64,000 bases of DNA from Desulfobacillus sp041396245 (GTDB lineage: Bacteria; Pseudomonadota; Gammaproteobacteria; Burkholderiales; Rhodocyclaceae). Shown in pieces: positions 8,642 through 17,410 of this stretch. The stretch lies in NCBI GenBank assembly GCA_041396245.1, contig JAWKYW010000015.1, forward strand, positions 15,565 to 79,564, given 5' to 3'. The position numbers were made by a program, and so were the translations under genes. Under the pieces are notes generated by a model. The model searched no databases, was not told where the DNA came from, and worked only from the letters and a program-made list of their open reading frames with translations. Positions within the stretch are counted from its first letter, which is position 1; each line of letters opens with the position of its first letter.

Positions 8642-9190
8642 TCAGAACATCGGCTTGGTGGCGGCCGCTTCGTAGCGGGCGATGCCGTCGAGGATTTCCC
8701 GCTTGGCCTCCTCGGCGCCGACCCAGCCCTGCACCTTGACCCACTTGCCGGCCTCCAGGTCCTTGTAGTGCTCGAAGAAGTGGGTGATCTGCGCCAGCAC
8801 CATCTCGGGCAGGTCGCGCGGCGTCTGGATGTGGCGGTACAGGTTGCACAGCTTGTCCACCGGCACGGCCAGCAGCTTGGCGTCGCCGCCGGCCTCGTCC
8901 ACCATCTTGAGCAGGCCGACCGGGCGGCAGCGCACCACCACGCCGGTGATCAGCGGCACGGGCGAGAGCACCAGCACGTCGACGGGATCGCCGTCGTCGG
9001 AAATGGTGTGCGGGATGTAGCCGTAGTTGCAGGGGTAATGCATGGCCGTCGACATGAAGCGGTCGACGAACATGGCACCCGTCTCCTTGTCGACCTCGTA
9101 CTTGATCGGGTCGGCATTCATCGGGATTTCGATGATGACGTTGAAATCGTTGGGGATGTCCCGCCCCGGGGTCACGCGATCGAGGTTCAT
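8642..9190 (-). CDS. ppa: Inorganic pyrophosphatase (family I)
   Basis: 182 aa, normal size for bacterial soluble PPase. The signature DDGDPVDVLVL, with the metal-binding aspartates, and the substrate-side YPCNYGYIPHT are intact. It hydrolyses pyrophosphate to two phosphates, pulling biosynthetic reactions forward. It is the first gene of the apparent ppa-nadE-glnB run on the minus strand. Confidence 0.96.
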   Translation of the reverse strand: MNLDRVTPGRDIPNDFNVIIEIPMNADPIKYEVDKETGAMFVDRFMSTAMHYPCNYGYIPHTISDDGDPVDVLVLSPVPLITGVVVRCRPVGLLKMVDEAGGDAKLLAVPVDKLCNLYRHIQTPRDLPEMVLAQITHFFEHYKDLEAGKWVKVQGWVGAEEAKREILDGIARYEAAATKPMF

Positions 9191-9217
9191 GGTTCGTTCT
9201 CTGTGGGGAAAGCGCTG

Positions 9218-9223
9218 ATTATA
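9218..9223 (-). promoter_or_regulatory. -10 element of ppa
   Basis: Reads TATAAT on the minus strand, 28 bases upstream of the ppa start codon. The -35 is indistinct. Confidence 0.45.
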
Positions 9224-9418
9224 CGGACACCACCTCGGCTTGTGCGCCGCAGCATCGCGAGCAAGGAGCGCCAGCTCAGAGTAATCGCATTAATCCAGCC
9301 GGCTGAAGGTTCAGGTTTTGGGTGAGGTAGTCATCATCCCAGGCTGCCCGGCGGCGCCTGCGCAGGAGTCTGAATTTAGGCGAAGAAGTATCCTGCCGCT
9401 GCAATGCCGGCTGCTCGA

Positions 9419-9886
9419 TCATCGTCTCTTTGCTGCGCGTGCCCCCGCCGCTGAATCCGGAGCCGAGGCATGGCAAGCGCAGGCCTCTCCATGGGCGGCC
9501 GCCACCAGTTCATGCAGGATGCCGCATTCGGCGGCGACGTGCCCCGCCTCGCAGCGCGACCGCAGCGCCGCCAGCTGTTTCTCCAGGGCGCGCATCGACT
9601 TGAGCCGCGCCCGTACGCGCGTCAGCTGCGCTTCAATCAGCCGATCGATGTCGCCGCAATCGGCATCCGGCCGGTCGACAAAGTCCAGCAGCCGCCGGAT
9701 CTCGGCCAGCGGCACGTCGAGCGCCCGGCAATGCCGGATGAAGGCCAGTCGTTCCAGATGCGCGACGCCGTAGGCGCGGTAGCCGTTGTGCGTCCGTGCC
9801 GGCGTCGGCAGCAATCCCGCTCTCTCGTAATAGCGGATAGTTTCGCCGTCCACGCCGGCCGCCTTGCCGAGTTCCCCGATGCGCAT
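9419..9886 (-). CDS. MerR-family metal-responsive regulator (CadR/PbrR type)
   Basis: 155 aa. The N-terminal winged helix MRIGELGKAAGVDGETIRYYERAGLL is typical of the family. Metal-site cysteines are C77 (at the start of the dimerisation helix), C112 and C121, the arrangement of the Cd/Pb/Zn sensors CadR, PbrR and ZntR, and a cysteine/histidine tail (HGEACACH) follows. It activates by untwisting a promoter with a long 19-20 bp spacer; exactly such a promoter sits at 9925-9956 in front of the divergent czc operon. The 228 bases between this gene and ppa (9191-9418) hold the ppa promoter and otherwise nothing I recognise. Confidence 0.88.
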   Translation of the reverse strand: MRIGELGKAAGVDGETIRYYERAGLLPTPARTHNGYRAYGVAHLERLAFIRHCRALDVPLAEIRRLLDFVDRPDADCGDIDRLIEAQLTRVRARLKSMRALEKQLAALRSRCEAGHVAAECGILHELVAAAHGEACACHASAPDSAAGARAAKRR

Positions 9887-9924
9887 GTCGCCTCCTTCTG
9901 CATGACCAGATTCATTGTAGGCGC

Positions 9925-9956
9925 TTGACCCTGGAGCGGCTACAGGGTTTTAGATA
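9925..9956 (+). promoter_or_regulatory. MerR-type operator-promoter of the czc operon
   Basis: -35 TTGACC (9925-9930) and -10 TAGATA (9951-9956) are separated by 20 bp, the overlong spacer of MerR-controlled promoters. The spacer contains the inverted repeat ACCCTG (9928-9933) / CAGGGT (9943-9948), matching CadR/PbrR operators. It lies between the divergent merR gene and the transglutaminase-like gene. Confidence 0.8.
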
Positions 9957-9990
9957 TGGCCTCGTCAATCAACGGAAGGATCGGATCGTG

Positions 9991-10785
9991 ATGAAGCAAG
10001 CAGAAAGCGAGATCGGCAACATGGACTGGCCGACCAGGGAGACACAGCAGCTGTTGCAGCCGACCGCCTTGCTCGATTTCCGCCATCCGAGCCTGGAGGC
10101 GCTGATCCGCGCGCGGGGCTGGCGCGCCCTGCCCGAGTTCGAGCGCATCGGCTCCATTTACGATTTCGTGCGCGACGAGATTCCCTTCGGCTACAACCTC
10201 ACCGACGATCTGCCGGCCTCGCAGGTGCTGGCCGACGGCCTCGGCCAGTGCAACACCAAGGGCACGCTGCTGATGGCCCTGCTGCGCGGCTGCGGCATCC
10301 CCTGCCGCGTACATGGCTTCACCATCGACAAGGCGTTGCAGAAAGGCGCGGTCACCGGCATCGCCTACTGGCTGGCGCCGCGCAGCATCGTGCACAGCTG
10401 GGTGGAAATCCGCTTCGAGGGGCGCTGGGTGAACCTCGAAGGCTTCATCCTCGATAGGCCCTACCTGCGGCGGCTGCAGCAGCGTTTCGCCGGACAGCGC
10501 GGGGCGTTCTGCGGCTTCGGCGCGGCGACGCCCGACCTGCAGAATCCGCCGGTCGACTGGCAGGGCGCCGACACCTACATCCAGAAGGACGGCATCGACC
10601 ACGATTTCGGCGTCTTCGACAGCCCGGACGCGTTCTATGCCCGCCACGGCGCGAACCTGAGCGGCCTCAAGCGCTGGCTGTTCCGGAATTTCGTCCGGCA
10701 CTGGATGAACCGCAATGTCGGCCGCATCCGCGCCGGCGCGCGATTGCCCTCAGGCCCCATCATGGATACAATCCCCCGGCGATGA
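9991..10785 (+). CDS. Transglutaminase-like cysteine peptidase-fold protein
   Basis: 264 aa from ATG 9991 (GTG 9988 also possible; GGAAGGA at 9974-9980 is the ribosome site). The core has the catalytic order of the transglutaminase-like superfamily: Cys in LADGLGQCNTKGTLLMALLRGCGIPCRVHGF, His in SIVHSWVEIRF and Asp/Glu soon after (VNLEGFILD). There is no signal peptide, so it is probably cytoplasmic. It is the first gene behind the MerR-type promoter and its stop overlaps the czcI start (ATGA), so it is co-expressed with Czc efflux genes. Its substrate is unknown; a link to metal resistance is inferred from position only. Confidence 0.75.
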   Translation: MKQAESEIGNMDWPTRETQQLLQPTALLDFRHPSLEALIRARGWRALPEFERIGSIYDFVRDEIPFGYNLTDDLPASQVLADGLGQCNTKGTLLMALLRGCGIPCRVHGFTIDKALQKGAVTGIAYWLAPRSIVHSWVEIRFEGRWVNLEGFILDRPYLRRLQQRFAGQRGAFCGFGAATPDLQNPPVDWQGADTYIQKDGIDHDFGVFDSPDAFYARHGANLSGLKRWLFRNFVRHWMNRNVGRIRAGARLPSGPIMDTIPRR

Positions 10786-11129
10786 AACGGCTCGTGCTCC
10801 TGTTCCTCATGCTGATGCTGCCGCTCCAGTTCTCCTGGGCCGGCGTCAGCGCCTATTGCCAGCACGAGACGGGCGCCACCGCGCAGCATGTCGGCCATCA
10901 CGATCACCAGCACCGGCAATCGCCCGATACCGGCGACGACGGCAGCGCGCCCGGCAAGGCGCACGCCGATTGCGGCTACTGCCACCTGGCGCACAGTTGC
11001 GCCGCCGTGGCGGCCGTCTCGATGCCGGTTTTCGTCTGCGACGGCATGACGATCGCGCCGCAGCCCGATACTCACCGCTCCTACTTCCCGGACGGCCCCG
11101 AGCGGCCCAACTGGGTGCGTTCCGCCTGA
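10782..11129 (+). CDS. czcI: CzcI-like periplasmic metal-resistance accessory protein
   Basis: 115 aa. The signal peptide MKRLVLLFLMLMLPLQFSWA is followed by YCQHETG, a histidine-rich stretch HHDHQHRQ and a DCGYCHLAHSC cysteine/histidine cluster, the pattern of CzcI from Cupriavidus czcICBA operons. CzcI influences expression of the efflux system; its biochemical role is not settled. It overlaps the preceding gene by four bases and lies 109 bp before czcC. That gap contains CTGACGTTTT twice (about 11141 and 11157) and no clear terminator. Confidence 0.8.
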   Translation: MKRLVLLFLMLMLPLQFSWAGVSAYCQHETGATAQHVGHHDHQHRQSPDTGDDGSAPGKAHADCGYCHLAHSCAAVAAVSMPVFVCDGMTIAPQPDTHRSYFPDGPERPNWVRSA

Positions 11130-11238
11130 TCCGGCGGAACGCCTGACGTTTTCCCTCTGACGTTTTTCTCCGCGCCGTGGCGCGGCCGCGTTCCGTCGGA
11201 CTTCTCCCCGATCCACCAACCGGAGATTTCGACGAGTC

Positions 11239-12525
11239 ATGTTTTCGATCACGCATGGAACCCGCGGGCGCCTGGCCCGCATCGCGGCGGCGCTGGCGCT
11301 CTCTCTGCCGGCCCTGGCCGCGCCGGCGGCCGAACCGCCGCTGACCCTGGAGCGCGCCTGGCAGCTCGCCGAACAGGCCAACCCCGCCCTCGGGGCGGCC
11401 CGGGCCAACCTGGCCGCCGCCGAAGGACAGCTTGACGACGCCCGCGCCCTGCTCTGGAACAACCCGCAGCTTGCCGCCGAGCGCGCGCGGCGCCGGGTGC
11501 TGCAACCTGGCACCGGCGACGATAGGCAGCGCGAATGGCGGGCGGAACTCAGCCAGGCGCTGGAGATCGCCGGCCAGCGCGGACACCGGCGCGAGGCCGC
11601 CGAGCAGGACCTGGCGGCGCTCAAGGAACTCATCGAGGAGACGCGCCGCCAGGTGCGGGCCGAGGTCGAGCAGAAGTTCGTCCGCGTGCTCGGCCTGCAG
11701 CAGCGCGCCGTCATGGAGGCCGAGCTCGTCGGCCTGATCCGCGACAACACCGGCATCGCGCGCAAGCGCTTCGAGGCGGGCGAGGACACCAGGCTCGACA
11801 GCAACCTCGCCGAAGTGGAACTGGGCCGCAGCGCCAACCAGCTCGACGGTGTGCGCGAGCAGCTCATCCAGGCCCGCGCCGAACTCGCCGCGCTGCTGCA
11901 ACTGCCGGCCGAAACCCTGCCCGAGGCGCAGGGCGCGCTGACGACTACAGGCGCTTTCCCCTATTCCCTGGACCAGCTGCTGGCGGCGGCGGCCGAGCGG
12001 CCCCGGTTGCGCGCGCTCGACCACCGCGAACAGGCCGCCCGCAGCCGGCTCGACCTGGAGCGCGCCGCCGTCTGGCCGGACGTCACCGTGGGCGTTTTCT
12101 CCGGCCGCGAGGGACCGAACGATGCGCGCGAGCGCATCGCCGGCGTCTCCGTCTCGCTACCCCTGCCGCTGTTCCGCCGCAACGCGGGCGGCATCGGCAA
12201 GGCGAACACGGAACTCGACCAGGCGCGGATCGAGCGGCAGGCCGCCGTGCGCGACACGCGCGCGGCCGTGCTCGCCCTCTGGCAGAAGCTCGGCAGCCTG
12301 CGCGCGCGCACGGAGCGGCTGGAGCGGACCGTCCTGCAGCGCCTGCAGGAAAACCAGCGCCTGTCCACCGCCGCCTACCGCGCCGGCGAGATCGGCCTGA
12401 CGCAATTGCTGCTGGCGACCCGGCAGGTCCTGGATACCCGGCGCGAGGTGCTGGAGGCCGCCACCGACTTCGCCCTGACGCGCATCGAGCTGGAACTGGC
12501 GGCGGGCTGGCGGGGCGGGCAATGA
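11239..12525 (+). CDS. czcC: CzcC-type outer-membrane efflux channel (TolC family)
   Basis: 428 aa. A signal peptide (cleavage near ALAAPAAE) is followed by two OEP repeats rich in long amphipathic helices (residues ~30-225 and ~240-425), the trimeric TolC fold. PPLTLERAWQLAEQANPALGAARANLAAAEGQLDDA is typical of CzcC. It forms the outer-membrane conduit of the CzcCBA tripartite pump. CzcB follows after 67 bp. Confidence 0.9.
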   Translation: MFSITHGTRGRLARIAAALALSLPALAAPAAEPPLTLERAWQLAEQANPALGAARANLAAAEGQLDDARALLWNNPQLAAERARRRVLQPGTGDDRQREWRAELSQALEIAGQRGHRREAAEQDLAALKELIEETRRQVRAEVEQKFVRVLGLQQRAVMEAELVGLIRDNTGIARKRFEAGEDTRLDSNLAEVELGRSANQLDGVREQLIQARAELAALLQLPAETLPEAQGALTTTGAFPYSLDQLLAAAAERPRLRALDHREQAARSRLDLERAAVWPDVTVGVFSGREGPNDARERIAGVSVSLPLPLFRRNAGGIGKANTELDQARIERQAAVRDTRAAVLALWQKLGSLRARTERLERTVLQRLQENQRLSTAAYRAGEIGLTQLLLATRQVLDTRREVLEAATDFALTRIELELAAGWRGGQ

Positions 12526-12592
12526 AGCCGGCCGCATCGCAGCAGCGCACTTTCGAGAACACGCACAACGCAAATACAACGGATCGAACGAC

Positions 12593-13840
12593 ATGAAGAA
12601 CATATTCCATCGAGTCCCCCTCGTAGCACTCTGCCTCGCGGCCCTGACGCTGGCCGGCTGCGAGAAAAGTCAGTCGCCACAGGACGGCGCTGTCAAGAGC
12701 GCCGAAGCCGAAAAGGCCGGCGACAAGCGGAATCACGATTCCGCGAAACCCGGCGGGCAGGGAGACGAACATCAGGACGGACACGGCGAGGAAGAACAAC
12801 TCAAGCTCGGCGCCGAGGAGATTGCCGCCGCCGGTATAAGGACGGAAGAACTGGCGGAGCAGGAAATCAGCGAGCAACTTGTGCTGACCGCCACCATCCG
12901 CCCCAACCAGGACCGCATCGCCCACGTGGCGCCGCGCGTGCCGGGGCGCATCGTCAAGGCCGCCGTCAATCTGGGCGATGCCGTCAGGGCCGGGCAGACG
13001 CTGGCGGTGCTCGACAGTCTGGAAGTGGGGGAGGCGCACTCGGCCTGGCTGCAGGCGCGCACCGCGCAAGCGCTGGCCAAGGCCGACTTCGAGCGCGCCG
13101 AAGCGCTCCACAACGATCAGATCATCGCGCGCAAGGACCACTTGCGCGCCCACGCCGAATACGAAAAATCGAAGGCGGCGCTCGCCGCGGCGGCGGACCG
13201 GCTGCGCATGCTGGGCGTGCCGCCATCCGCGTCCGCCGACGGCCAGGCGGTGTCGGCCTTTCCGCTGACGACGCCGTTCGCCGGAACGGTGATCGAGAAG
13301 CACGCCATCCTCGGCGAGCTGGCCCAGCCGGACAAGGCGCTGTACACCGTGGCCGATCTCTCGAAGCTGTGGATCGAGGCCAACCTGTTCGAGAAGGATC
13401 TGGGCCGGGTCAAGGCCGGGGCGGATGCCGTGGTGACGGTCGCCGCCTATCCCGGCGAGGCCTTCCAGGGCAGGCTCACCTACATCGCCGCCGTGGTCGA
13501 CAAGGAGACGCGCACCGTCCAGGCGCGGGTGGAAGTCGCCAATCCGGATGGCCGGCTCAAGCCCGAGATGTTCGCCACGGCCTCGGTTCGCACGAGCGGC
13601 AAGGGCAAGGGGCTGCTCCTGCCGGAAGAGGCGGTGGTGCTGCTGCAGGGCCAGCCCACGGCGTTCGTCGAGGAGCACGGCGGCTTCGAGCCGCGCGCCG
13701 TCGAGTTGGGCGACAAGCTGCGCGGGCGGGTCGTCGTGAAGTCCGGACTCGCCGCCGGCGACAAGGTGGTGACGGCGGGCACCTACGCCCTCAAGGCGCG
13801 GATCATGAAATCGCAGCTTGGCGAAGGCCACGCTCACTGA
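12593..13840 (+). CDS. czcB: CzcB-type periplasmic adaptor lipoprotein (HlyD family)
   Basis: 415 aa. A lipobox LTLAGC places the lipidated cysteine near residue 23. A linker rich in D, E and H (GDEHQDGHGEEEQ) follows and may bind metal. The adaptor part has the lipoyl/hairpin region (VAPRVPGRIVKAAVNLGDAVRAGQTLAVLDSLEVGEAHSAWLQA), the beta barrel and the membrane-proximal domain ending GTYALKARIMKSQLGEGHAH. It joins CzcA to CzcC. A 24-bp dispersed repeat (12666-12689) sits directly behind the lipobox and encodes KSQSPQDGA, i.e. within the flexible linker. Confidence 0.9.
   Translation: MKNIFHRVPLVALCLAALTLAGCEKSQSPQDGAVKSAEAEKAGDKRNHDSAKPGGQGDEHQDGHGEEEQLKLGAEEIAAAGIRTEELAEQEISEQLVLTATIRPNQDRIAHVAPRVPGRIVKAAVNLGDAVRAGQTLAVLDSLEVGEAHSAWLQARTAQALAKADFERAEALHNDQIIARKDHLRAHAEYEKSKAALAAAADRLRMLGVPPSASADGQAVSAFPLTTPFAGTVIEKHAILGELAQPDKALYTVADLSKLWIEANLFEKDLGRVKAGADAVVTVAAYPGEAFQGRLTYIAAVVDKETRTVQARVEVANPDGRLKPEMFATASVRTSGKGKGLLLPEEAVVLLQGQPTAFVEEHGGFEPRAVELGDKLRGRVVVKSGLAAGDKVVTAGTYALKARIMKSQLGEGHAH
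12666..12689 (+). repeat. 24-bp dispersed repeat, copy 2
   Basis: Forward copy within czcB immediately after the lipobox codons; it encodes KSQSPQDG. The GTCCC core is changed to GTCGC. Confidence 0.7.
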
Positions 13841-13850
13841 GGGCCCCGAC

Positions 13851-16800
13851 ATGTTGAATCGAATCATCGATCTCTCGCTGCGCTACAAGCTGCTGGTGCT
13901 GGCGGGCTTCGCCCTCGTCGTCTTCCTCGGCGTGCGCGCCTTCCTCGCCGTGCCGGTGGACGCCTTTCCCGACGTGACGCCGAACCAGGTGAACGTCTAT
14001 ACCGAATCGCCCGGCCTCGCCGCCGAGGACGTGGAAAAGCTGCTGACGGCGCCCCTCGAAACCGCCATGGCGGGCCTGCCCGGCGTCGAGCAGATCCGCT
14101 CGGTGTCGCTGTTCGGCCTGTCCTACGTCGGCGTCTATTTCAAGGACGACGTGGACATCTATTTCGCCCGGCGCCTGGTCGGCGAGAAGCTGCAGGAGGC
14201 GAAGGAGCGCCTGCCGCAGGGCTATGGCGAACCGAGCCTCGGCCCCAACAGTTCGGGCCTGGGCCAGGTGTTCTGGTACACGGTCGAATCGGCCGACCAG
14301 AAGCTCTCGGCGATGGACCTGCGCACCCTGCACGACTGGAGCGTGCGGCTCATGCTGCGCACGGCGCCGGGGGTGGACGACGTCACCACCTGGGGCGGCC
14401 AGGAAAAGCAGTACCAGGTACTTATCCATCCGCAGAAGCTCATCAAGTACGGCCTGTCCTTCAAGGCGGTGATGGAGGCGCTGGCGGCCAACAACCGGCA
14501 GGTGGGCGGGCAGTACGTGAACCTCGGCCAGGAGCAGTACCTGGTGCGCGGCCTGGGGCTCGTCGCCAACACCACCGACATCGGCAACATCGTCGTTGCC
14601 GAGCGCGAGGGTGTACCCATCCACGTGCACGAGTTGGCCGAGGTGAAAGAGGGGCCGGCGCTGCGCTTCGGCGCCGTCACACGCGACGGCAAGGAGGTGG
14701 CGCTCGGCATCGCGCTGGCCCGCATCAACGAGAACGCCAAGAACGTCGTGGACGCGGTGAAGCAGAAGCTCACGCTTGCCCAGCAGGCGCTGCCCGCCGG
14801 CGTGACCATCAATCCGGTCTACGACCGCACCGACATCGTCGACAAGGCGCTCGGCACCGCGGAAAGCGCCCTGGTCGAGGGCTCGATCCTGGTGGCGATC
14901 GTGCTCTTCCTGTTCCTTGGCGAGATCCGCTCGGCGCTGGTGGTGATCGTCACGCTGCCGCTCGCCATGCTGATCGCCTTCCTGCTCATGCAGCACTTCG
15001 GCCTATCGGCCAACCTGATGTCGCTGGCGGGGCTCGCCATCGGCATCGGCATGATGGTGGACGGCGCCGTGGTGATGGTGGAGAACGGCTTCCGCCTGCT
15101 CTCCCACCAGGCAGGAAAGAGCGCCAACCGCACCCATGTCATCCTGGAGGCGGCGCGCGAGGTGATCAATCCCATCGCCTTCGCCATCCTCATCATCGTC
15201 GTCGTCTTCCTGCCGCTGTTCTCGCTCACCGGCCTGGAGGGCAAGCTGTTCAAGCCGATGGCCTTCACCATCACCTTCGCCATGGCCGGCTCGCTGATCC
15301 TGACCCTCACCTTGGTGCCGGTGCTCTCGGCGCTGATCCTGAAGCCCAAGGAGGAAAAGGACACCTTCCTCGTGCGCTGGGTCAAGAACGCCTACCTGCC
15401 GCTGCTCGACCGGGCGCTGGAGAACAAGAAAAAAGTGATCGTCGCGGCGCTGGCGCTGCTGGCGGCGGCGCTCGCCGCCTTTCCCTTCCTCGGCAAGGAG
15501 TTCATGCCGACGCTGCAGGAGGGCGCCATCATGTTCCGCGTCACCGGCATTCCCTCCACTTCGCTGGAGGAATCGGTGCGCGTCTCGCAAACGATGGATG
15601 CGGTGCTGAAGCGGGAATTTCCGCAGACCAAATCGGTGCTGGCCACCATCGGCCGCGCCGAGAAGGGGGAGACCACCGACGCCAACTACATGGAAGTGCT
15701 GGTTGACGTGAAGCCGCGCGACGAATGGCCTGAGAAGCTCTCCATGCCCGAGCTGTCCGACCGCATGAAGGCGGCGCTGGAGAAGGCCATCCCGACCGTG
15801 GTGCTGGGCAACACCCAGCCGATCCAGATGCGCGTCGAGGAGCTGATCTCCGGCGTGCGCGCCACGCTGGCCCTCAAGCTCTACGGCCCCGATCTTGCCA
15901 CGCTCGACCGCCTGGCGGCCGGGATCAAGCCGGTGCTGGGCAAGGTGGAGGGCGTGGCCGACCTCTCGCTGGAAGCCAACAAGGGCAAGCCGCAGATCGT
16001 GGTGAAAGTCAGGCGCGAGGAGGCGGCGCGCTTCGGCATCAACGCCGACGAGATTCTCGAGGTGGTGCAGGCCGGCATCGGCGGCAAGGCGGTCAGCACG
16101 CTGCTCGACGGCGTGCGCCGCTTCGACATCCAGGTGCGCCTCGACCCGGCCTTCCGCGACAGCCTGCAGGCGATCGGCGACATTCCGCTGCGCACCCAGG
16201 CCGGCGCGCTGGTGCCGCTCTCCCGCGTAGCGACGATCGAGACGGACGAGGGCTACACCTTCGTGCGCCGCGAGCAGCTCTCCCGCTACGCGGTGCTGCA
16301 GATGGACGTGAAGGGGCGCGACGTAGATGGCTTCGTCAAGGAGGCCGAGGCGAGTATCCGCGGCGCGGTGAAACTGCCCGAGGGCTACTGGATGGAATGG
16401 GGCGGCGCCTTCGAGAACCAGCAGCGCGCCATGGCGCGGCTGGCGCTGATTGTGCCGCTCACCATTGGCCTGATCTTCCTCCTGCTGTATACCGCCTTCA
16501 ACTCGCTCACCCATGCCGCGCTGATCATCGCCAACGTGCCCTTCGCCGTCATCGGCGGCGTGTTCGGCCTGGCGCTGACCGGGCAGTACGTCTCGGTCCC
16601 CTCGGCCATCGGCTTCATCGCCGTCTTCGGCGTGGCGATGTTGAACGGCATCGTGCTGGTGTCTTTCCTCAACGACCGGCGCCGCCAGGGCCGGTCGATC
16701 CGCGAGGCGGTGCACGAGGGCGCCAGCCTGCGCCTGCGGCCAGTGCTGATGACCGCCTCGGTGGCCATCCTCGGCCTCATCCCCATGCTGATCTCCCAGG

Positions 16801-16964
16801 GCGTGGGCGCGGAAACCCAGCGCCCGCTGGCGACGGTGGTCGTCGGCGGGCTGTTCACCTCCACGGCGCTGACCCTGCTGCTCCTGCCGCTGATGTACGA
16901 GTGGGTGGAAACGCGGCGCGAACGCCGGAACTTGTCGATAGAACGGAAGGAGCATTCCGAATGA
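13851..16964 (+). CDS. czcA: CzcA-type heavy-metal RND efflux pump
   Basis: 1037 aa, standard for the HME-RND subfamily. Visible marks are the N-terminal VPVDAFPDVTPNQVNVYTESPGLAAEDVEKLLTAPLE, the TM4 signature GIGMMVDGAVVMVEN with the proton-relay aspartate, and the second-half RREQLSRYAVLQMDVKGRD. It exports Zn2+, Co2+ or Cd2+ from the periplasm/cytoplasm using proton motive force. The exact ion cannot be read from the sequence, though the Cad/Pbr-like regulator favours Cd/Zn/Pb. ATG 13851 (10 bp after czcB) begins the canonical MLNRIIDLSLRYK. The stop overlaps the PII-like gene (ATGA). Confidence 0.95.
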   Translation: MLNRIIDLSLRYKLLVLAGFALVVFLGVRAFLAVPVDAFPDVTPNQVNVYTESPGLAAEDVEKLLTAPLETAMAGLPGVEQIRSVSLFGLSYVGVYFKDDVDIYFARRLVGEKLQEAKERLPQGYGEPSLGPNSSGLGQVFWYTVESADQKLSAMDLRTLHDWSVRLMLRTAPGVDDVTTWGGQEKQYQVLIHPQKLIKYGLSFKAVMEALAANNRQVGGQYVNLGQEQYLVRGLGLVANTTDIGNIVVAEREGVPIHVHELAEVKEGPALRFGAVTRDGKEVALGIALARINENAKNVVDAVKQKLTLAQQALPAGVTINPVYDRTDIVDKALGTAESALVEGSILVAIVLFLFLGEIRSALVVIVTLPLAMLIAFLLMQHFGLSANLMSLAGLAIGIGMMVDGAVVMVENGFRLLSHQAGKSANRTHVILEAAREVINPIAFAILIIVVVFLPLFSLTGLEGKLFKPMAFTITFAMAGSLILTLTLVPVLSALILKPKEEKDTFLVRWVKNAYLPLLDRALENKKKVIVAALALLAAALAAFPFLGKEFMPTLQEGAIMFRVTGIPSTSLEESVRVSQTMDAVLKREFPQTKSVLATIGRAEKGETTDANYMEVLVDVKPRDEWPEKLSMPELSDRMKAALEKAIPTVVLGNTQPIQMRVEELISGVRATLALKLYGPDLATLDRLAAGIKPVLGKVEGVADLSLEANKGKPQIVVKVRREEAARFGINADEILEVVQAGIGGKAVSTLLDGVRRFDIQVRLDPAFRDSLQAIGDIPLRTQAGALVPLSRVATIETDEGYTFVRREQLSRYAVLQMDVKGRDVDGFVKEAEASIRGAVKLPEGYWMEWGGAFENQQRAMARLALIVPLTIGLIFLLLYTAFNSLTHAALIIANVPFAVIGGVFGLALTGQYVSVPSAIGFIAVFGVAMLNGIVLVSFLNDRRRQGRSIREAVHEGASLRLRPVLMTASVAILGLIPMLISQGVGAETQRPLATVVVGGLFTSTALTLLLLPLMYEWVETRRERRNLSIERKEHSE

Positions 16965-17302
16965 AAGAGATCAGGGCATTCATCCGCCAGCACCGGATCG
17001 CCGACGTGCTGGATGCGCTGCGCAGCTCGGGCCTGTGCGACCTCGGCAGCCCCGGCGCCGGCTGCCACAACATCACGGTTTCGCAAGTGCAGCGGCCGCT
17101 CGCCAGCGGCGACCCGACTCAACAGCACTACTCGATGGAACTGGCCGAAGCGGTCGTCGCCGAATACCGGCTGGAACTGGCCTGCGCGGACGACCAGGCC
17201 GATGCCCTGGTCAGCCTCATCGCCAAGGCGGCGCACACCGGGCAGCCCGAAGCGGGCTGGATTTTCGTGAGCGACATCGGGCGCGCGGTCGAGATTCGCT
17301 GA
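16961..17302 (+). CDS. PII-like signalling protein of the czc operon
   Basis: 113 aa with PII-type size and fold pattern (MKEIRAFIRQHRIADVLDALRSS at the start, TGQPEAGWIFVSDIGRAVEIR at the end, matching the TGxxGxGxIFV B-loop position). It lacks the uridylylated tyrosine loop of GlnB. Small PII-like proteins encoded next to czcA (sometimes called PII-NG) are known in many proteobacteria; their ligand is not known. It overlaps czcA by four bases, so it should be made with the pump. GSPGAGCHN contains a cysteine and histidine that could bind metal (inference). Confidence 0.75.
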   Translation: MKEIRAFIRQHRIADVLDALRSSGLCDLGSPGAGCHNITVSQVQRPLASGDPTQQHYSMELAEAVVAEYRLELACADDQADALVSLIAKAAHTGQPEAGWIFVSDIGRAVEIR

Positions 17303-17365
17303 CGATCCGGGCCGGGACGCGCCGCGCTTGTTCCGCGGCCTTGACAGGATCACCCTTTATACACG

Positions 17366-17388
17366 AAAATACGAATCGTTCGCATTTT
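17366..17388. promoter_or_regulatory. Possible Fur box of the P19 iron operon
   Basis: AT-rich imperfect palindrome AAAATACGAA .. TTCGCATTTT directly upstream of the P19 gene; 18 of 23 positions are self-complementary. It stands out from GC-rich surroundings and is placed where Fur would repress. Match to the E. coli Fur consensus is only partial. A TTGACA lies at 17341-17346 but no matching -10 was found. Confidence 0.4.
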
Positions 17389-17410
17389 CGTTAATTTCTA
17401 AGGGGAGCCC

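Noticed and set aside
9276..9476. 66-codon minus-strand frame between merR and ppa
   Set aside because: Overlaps the 3' end of merR, no ribosome site or family pattern.
16002..16025. Possible further copy of the 24-bp motif in czcA (AAAGTCAGGCGC...)
   Set aside because: Only the first eight bases match well and the encoded VKVRREEAARFG is ordinary CzcA sequence.
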